Shown piece after piece: positions 62,914 to 64,000 of a stretch of DNA of 64,000 nt. Where the stretch lies: assembly GCA_002428325.1 (NCBI GenBank), contig DIVR01000065.1, forward strand, positions 169,977 through 233,976, read 5' to 3'. Numbering within the stretch: position 1 is the first letter of the stretch; each line of letters begins with the position of its first letter. The translations under genes were made by a program, and so were the position numbers. The stretch is from a bacterium UBP4_UBA6127. GTDB lineage: Bacteria; UBP4; UBA4092. The notes beneath the pieces are model-generated. The model saw only the letters and a program-made list of their open reading frames with translations, was not told the DNA's origin and ran no database searches.

Positions 62914-63500
62914 GTGATGAAATTTACATAACTCCATCGGATGTTCTGGAATACCTGTATTGTCCCCGATTTATTTATTTCGGATGGATATTGAAGATAC
63001 CTCAGCATGAAGAGAATAGATTTAAAGTAATGGAAGGGAGGGAAATCCACGAAAAAAAAGCTTTCCAGAATACTGACTATTTAAGGATAAAACTGGGTGT
63101 AGTTAATAAGGAAAATGAAGTATGGATGTCTGCTCCCCCATTTCACTTAAAGGGGAAAGTTGATGAGGTCCTATTTCTATCGGATGGAACAGCCGCACCC
63201 CTGGATTATAAATATGCTGAATGGAAAGGGCATATCTATGCTAATTACAGGGCCCAATCAATCTTATATGGATTGCTAATAAAAGAAAATTATCAAAGAG
63301 AAGTGAATTGTGGTTATATTGTCTATACACGAAGTAAAAATCATTTAGTTGAGATGCCAATCAAAAGGGAGGATTTTCAAAAAGCTCTGTTAATACTTAA
63401 AGATATTTTAGTTATTATTCAAAATGAAAAATTTCCTAAAAAAACTAAATGGTCTAGTCGTTGCCTGGATTGTTGCTATAAAAATATTTGCGTAAAGTGA
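62910..63500 (+). CDS. cas4: CRISPR adaptation nuclease Cas4
   Basis: A 196-residue Cas4 that trims prespacers and helps choose the PAM. Iron-sulphur cysteines are in YLYCPRF near the N-terminus and RCLDCCYKNIC at the C-terminus. The PD-(D/E)xK nuclease core is represented by GKVDEVLF and PLDYKYAEWKG. It is last in the operon after cas2; in many I-B loci cas4 precedes cas1. The array leader starts right after it. Confidence 0.94.
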   Translation: MSDEIYITPSDVLEYLYCPRFIYFGWILKIPQHEENRFKVMEGREIHEKKAFQNTDYLRIKLGVVNKENEVWMSAPPFHLKGKVDEVLFLSDGTAAPLDYKYAEWKGHIYANYRAQSILYGLLIKENYQREVNCGYIVYTRSKNHLVEMPIKREDFQKALLILKDILVIIQNEKFPKKTKWSSRCLDCCYKNICVK

Positions 63501-63670
63501 GCATGGCTTTGTAACATAAAGAATATCAGTTATGTATAACCTTAAAAAACATGTAAAGATAGTTGATAAGGGTGCTTCTCAGACTCCCCAAAGCTTCTTT
63601 TATTATCAATATCCCTACTTCTGTAATTCTTATATCCTTCCATTTATCAGCTATTTAGAGGAAAATATTG
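63501..63670 (+). promoter_or_regulatory. Probable CRISPR leader
   Basis: A 170-nt AT-rich non-coding stretch between cas4 and the first repeat, where the leader is expected given the repeat orientation. An inverted pair TTGATAA/TTATCAA is visible. I did not find a clear -35/-10 pair. Confidence 0.7.
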
Positions 63671-64000
63671 GTTGAAGTAGAAGGTCCATTAAAACAAGGA
63701 TTGAAACTCTGTTTGAAACGGTGATGATCTTCCGGATAAATCGTTGAAGTAGAAGGTCCATTAAAACAAGGATTGAAACACAAAGAGCAAGTTGCTAACA
63801 ATGCAGGAAATAATAGTTGAAGTAGAAGGTCCATTAAAACAAGGATTGAAACTTGAAGATAAAAAAGCCTTTGATCTGATTGATAATTATTGTTGAAGTA
63901 GAAGGTCCATTAAAACAAGGATTGAAACATGATCCAATGCTTCCAAGATTGGGCAAGATCCGAGTTGAAGTAGAAGGTCCATTAAAACAAGGATTGAAAC
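63671..64000 (+). CRISPR. CRISPR array, type I-B, 5 repeats and 4 spacers in view (continues)
   Basis: Five identical 37-bp repeats start at 63671, 63743, 63816, 63892 and 63964. Each begins GTTGAAGTAGAAGGTCC and ends ACAAGGATTGAAAC. Spacers are 35, 36, 39 and 35 nt. The repeat terminus ATTGAAAC is the usual type I-B 8-nt crRNA handle, so transcription is in the plus direction from the cas4 side. The window ends exactly at the last base of repeat 5, so the true array is probably longer. Perfect repeats suggest an active, leader-proximal segment. Confidence 0.98.

Overview
The window is a bacterial chromosome segment of moderate GC, cut inside rplI at its left end and inside a CRISPR array at its right end. 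LpxK (lipid A), an MCE/MlaD-type lipid transporter, RseP and a type IV pilin set with a sigma-54-like promoter indicate a diderm (Gram-negative) cell. The 31-residue COX24-like basic ribosomal protein, the many very long TPR proteins, DUF2723 and TMTC-like GT-C membrane proteins and short-tailed pilins resemble candidate phyla such as Omnitrophota, Hydrogenedentota or Sumerlaeota. That placement is an inference from gene style; no rRNA is present to settle it.

Layout. 0-4 kb (minus strand): tRNA-Gln, prs, rplY, pth, rpsF, ssb, rpsR, rplI, a translation operon with a clear sigma-70 promoter ahead of the tRNA. 4.4-7.8 kb: a 1137-residue TPR protein with a dead trypsin-like domain, standing between ispE and tRNA-Gln, which are neighbours in many other bacteria. 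8-20 kb (minus): ispE, a tiny basic ribosomal protein, a phosphohexomutase, lpxK, a TPR/lectin-like protein, an Eis-like acetyltransferase, a PduO-type adenosyltransferase, ispF, ispD, a PIN-TRAM membrane protein, radA and an MCE protein. 20.8-24.4 kb (plus): rseP, proS and a receiver protein. 25-30 kb: two GT-C/TPR membrane proteins facing two pilin genes. 30-36 kb (minus): a PilR/PilS-like pair, a His-rich TPR protein, a Rieske protein, a DUF309 protein and def. 36-43.4 kb (plus): an ArnT-like GT-C protein, two tandem KimA-like APC transporters and an epimerase/dehydratase. 43.5-46.1 kb: a three-gene ABC-2 exporter. 46.4-50.2 kb: a 1277-residue TPR protein with a dead transglutaminase domain. 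50.2-54.9 kb: small accessory genes and a third pilin embedded in a family of hairpin-rich repeats. 55-64 kb (plus): a complete, AT-rich type I-B CRISPR-Cas operon (cas8b-cas7-cas5-cas3-cas6-cas1-cas2-cas4) followed by an array with five identical 37-bp repeats in view.

The most unusual non-coding content is the repeat family at 50.3-50.65 and 53.7-54.7 kb. Units of about 160-220 bp carry three inverted repeats, and the first of these shows compensatory base changes between copies. The third is a perfect 18-bp palindrome that also occurs alone elsewhere in the window. A separate 32-nt hairpin occurs twice, identically, at 8.0 and 20.5 kb and once in diverged, inverted form at 52.2 kb. The pilin promoter matches the sigma-54 consensus with exact spacing and lies just downstream of the gene for a GAFTGA-type activator, so a PilSR-like circuit is well supported.
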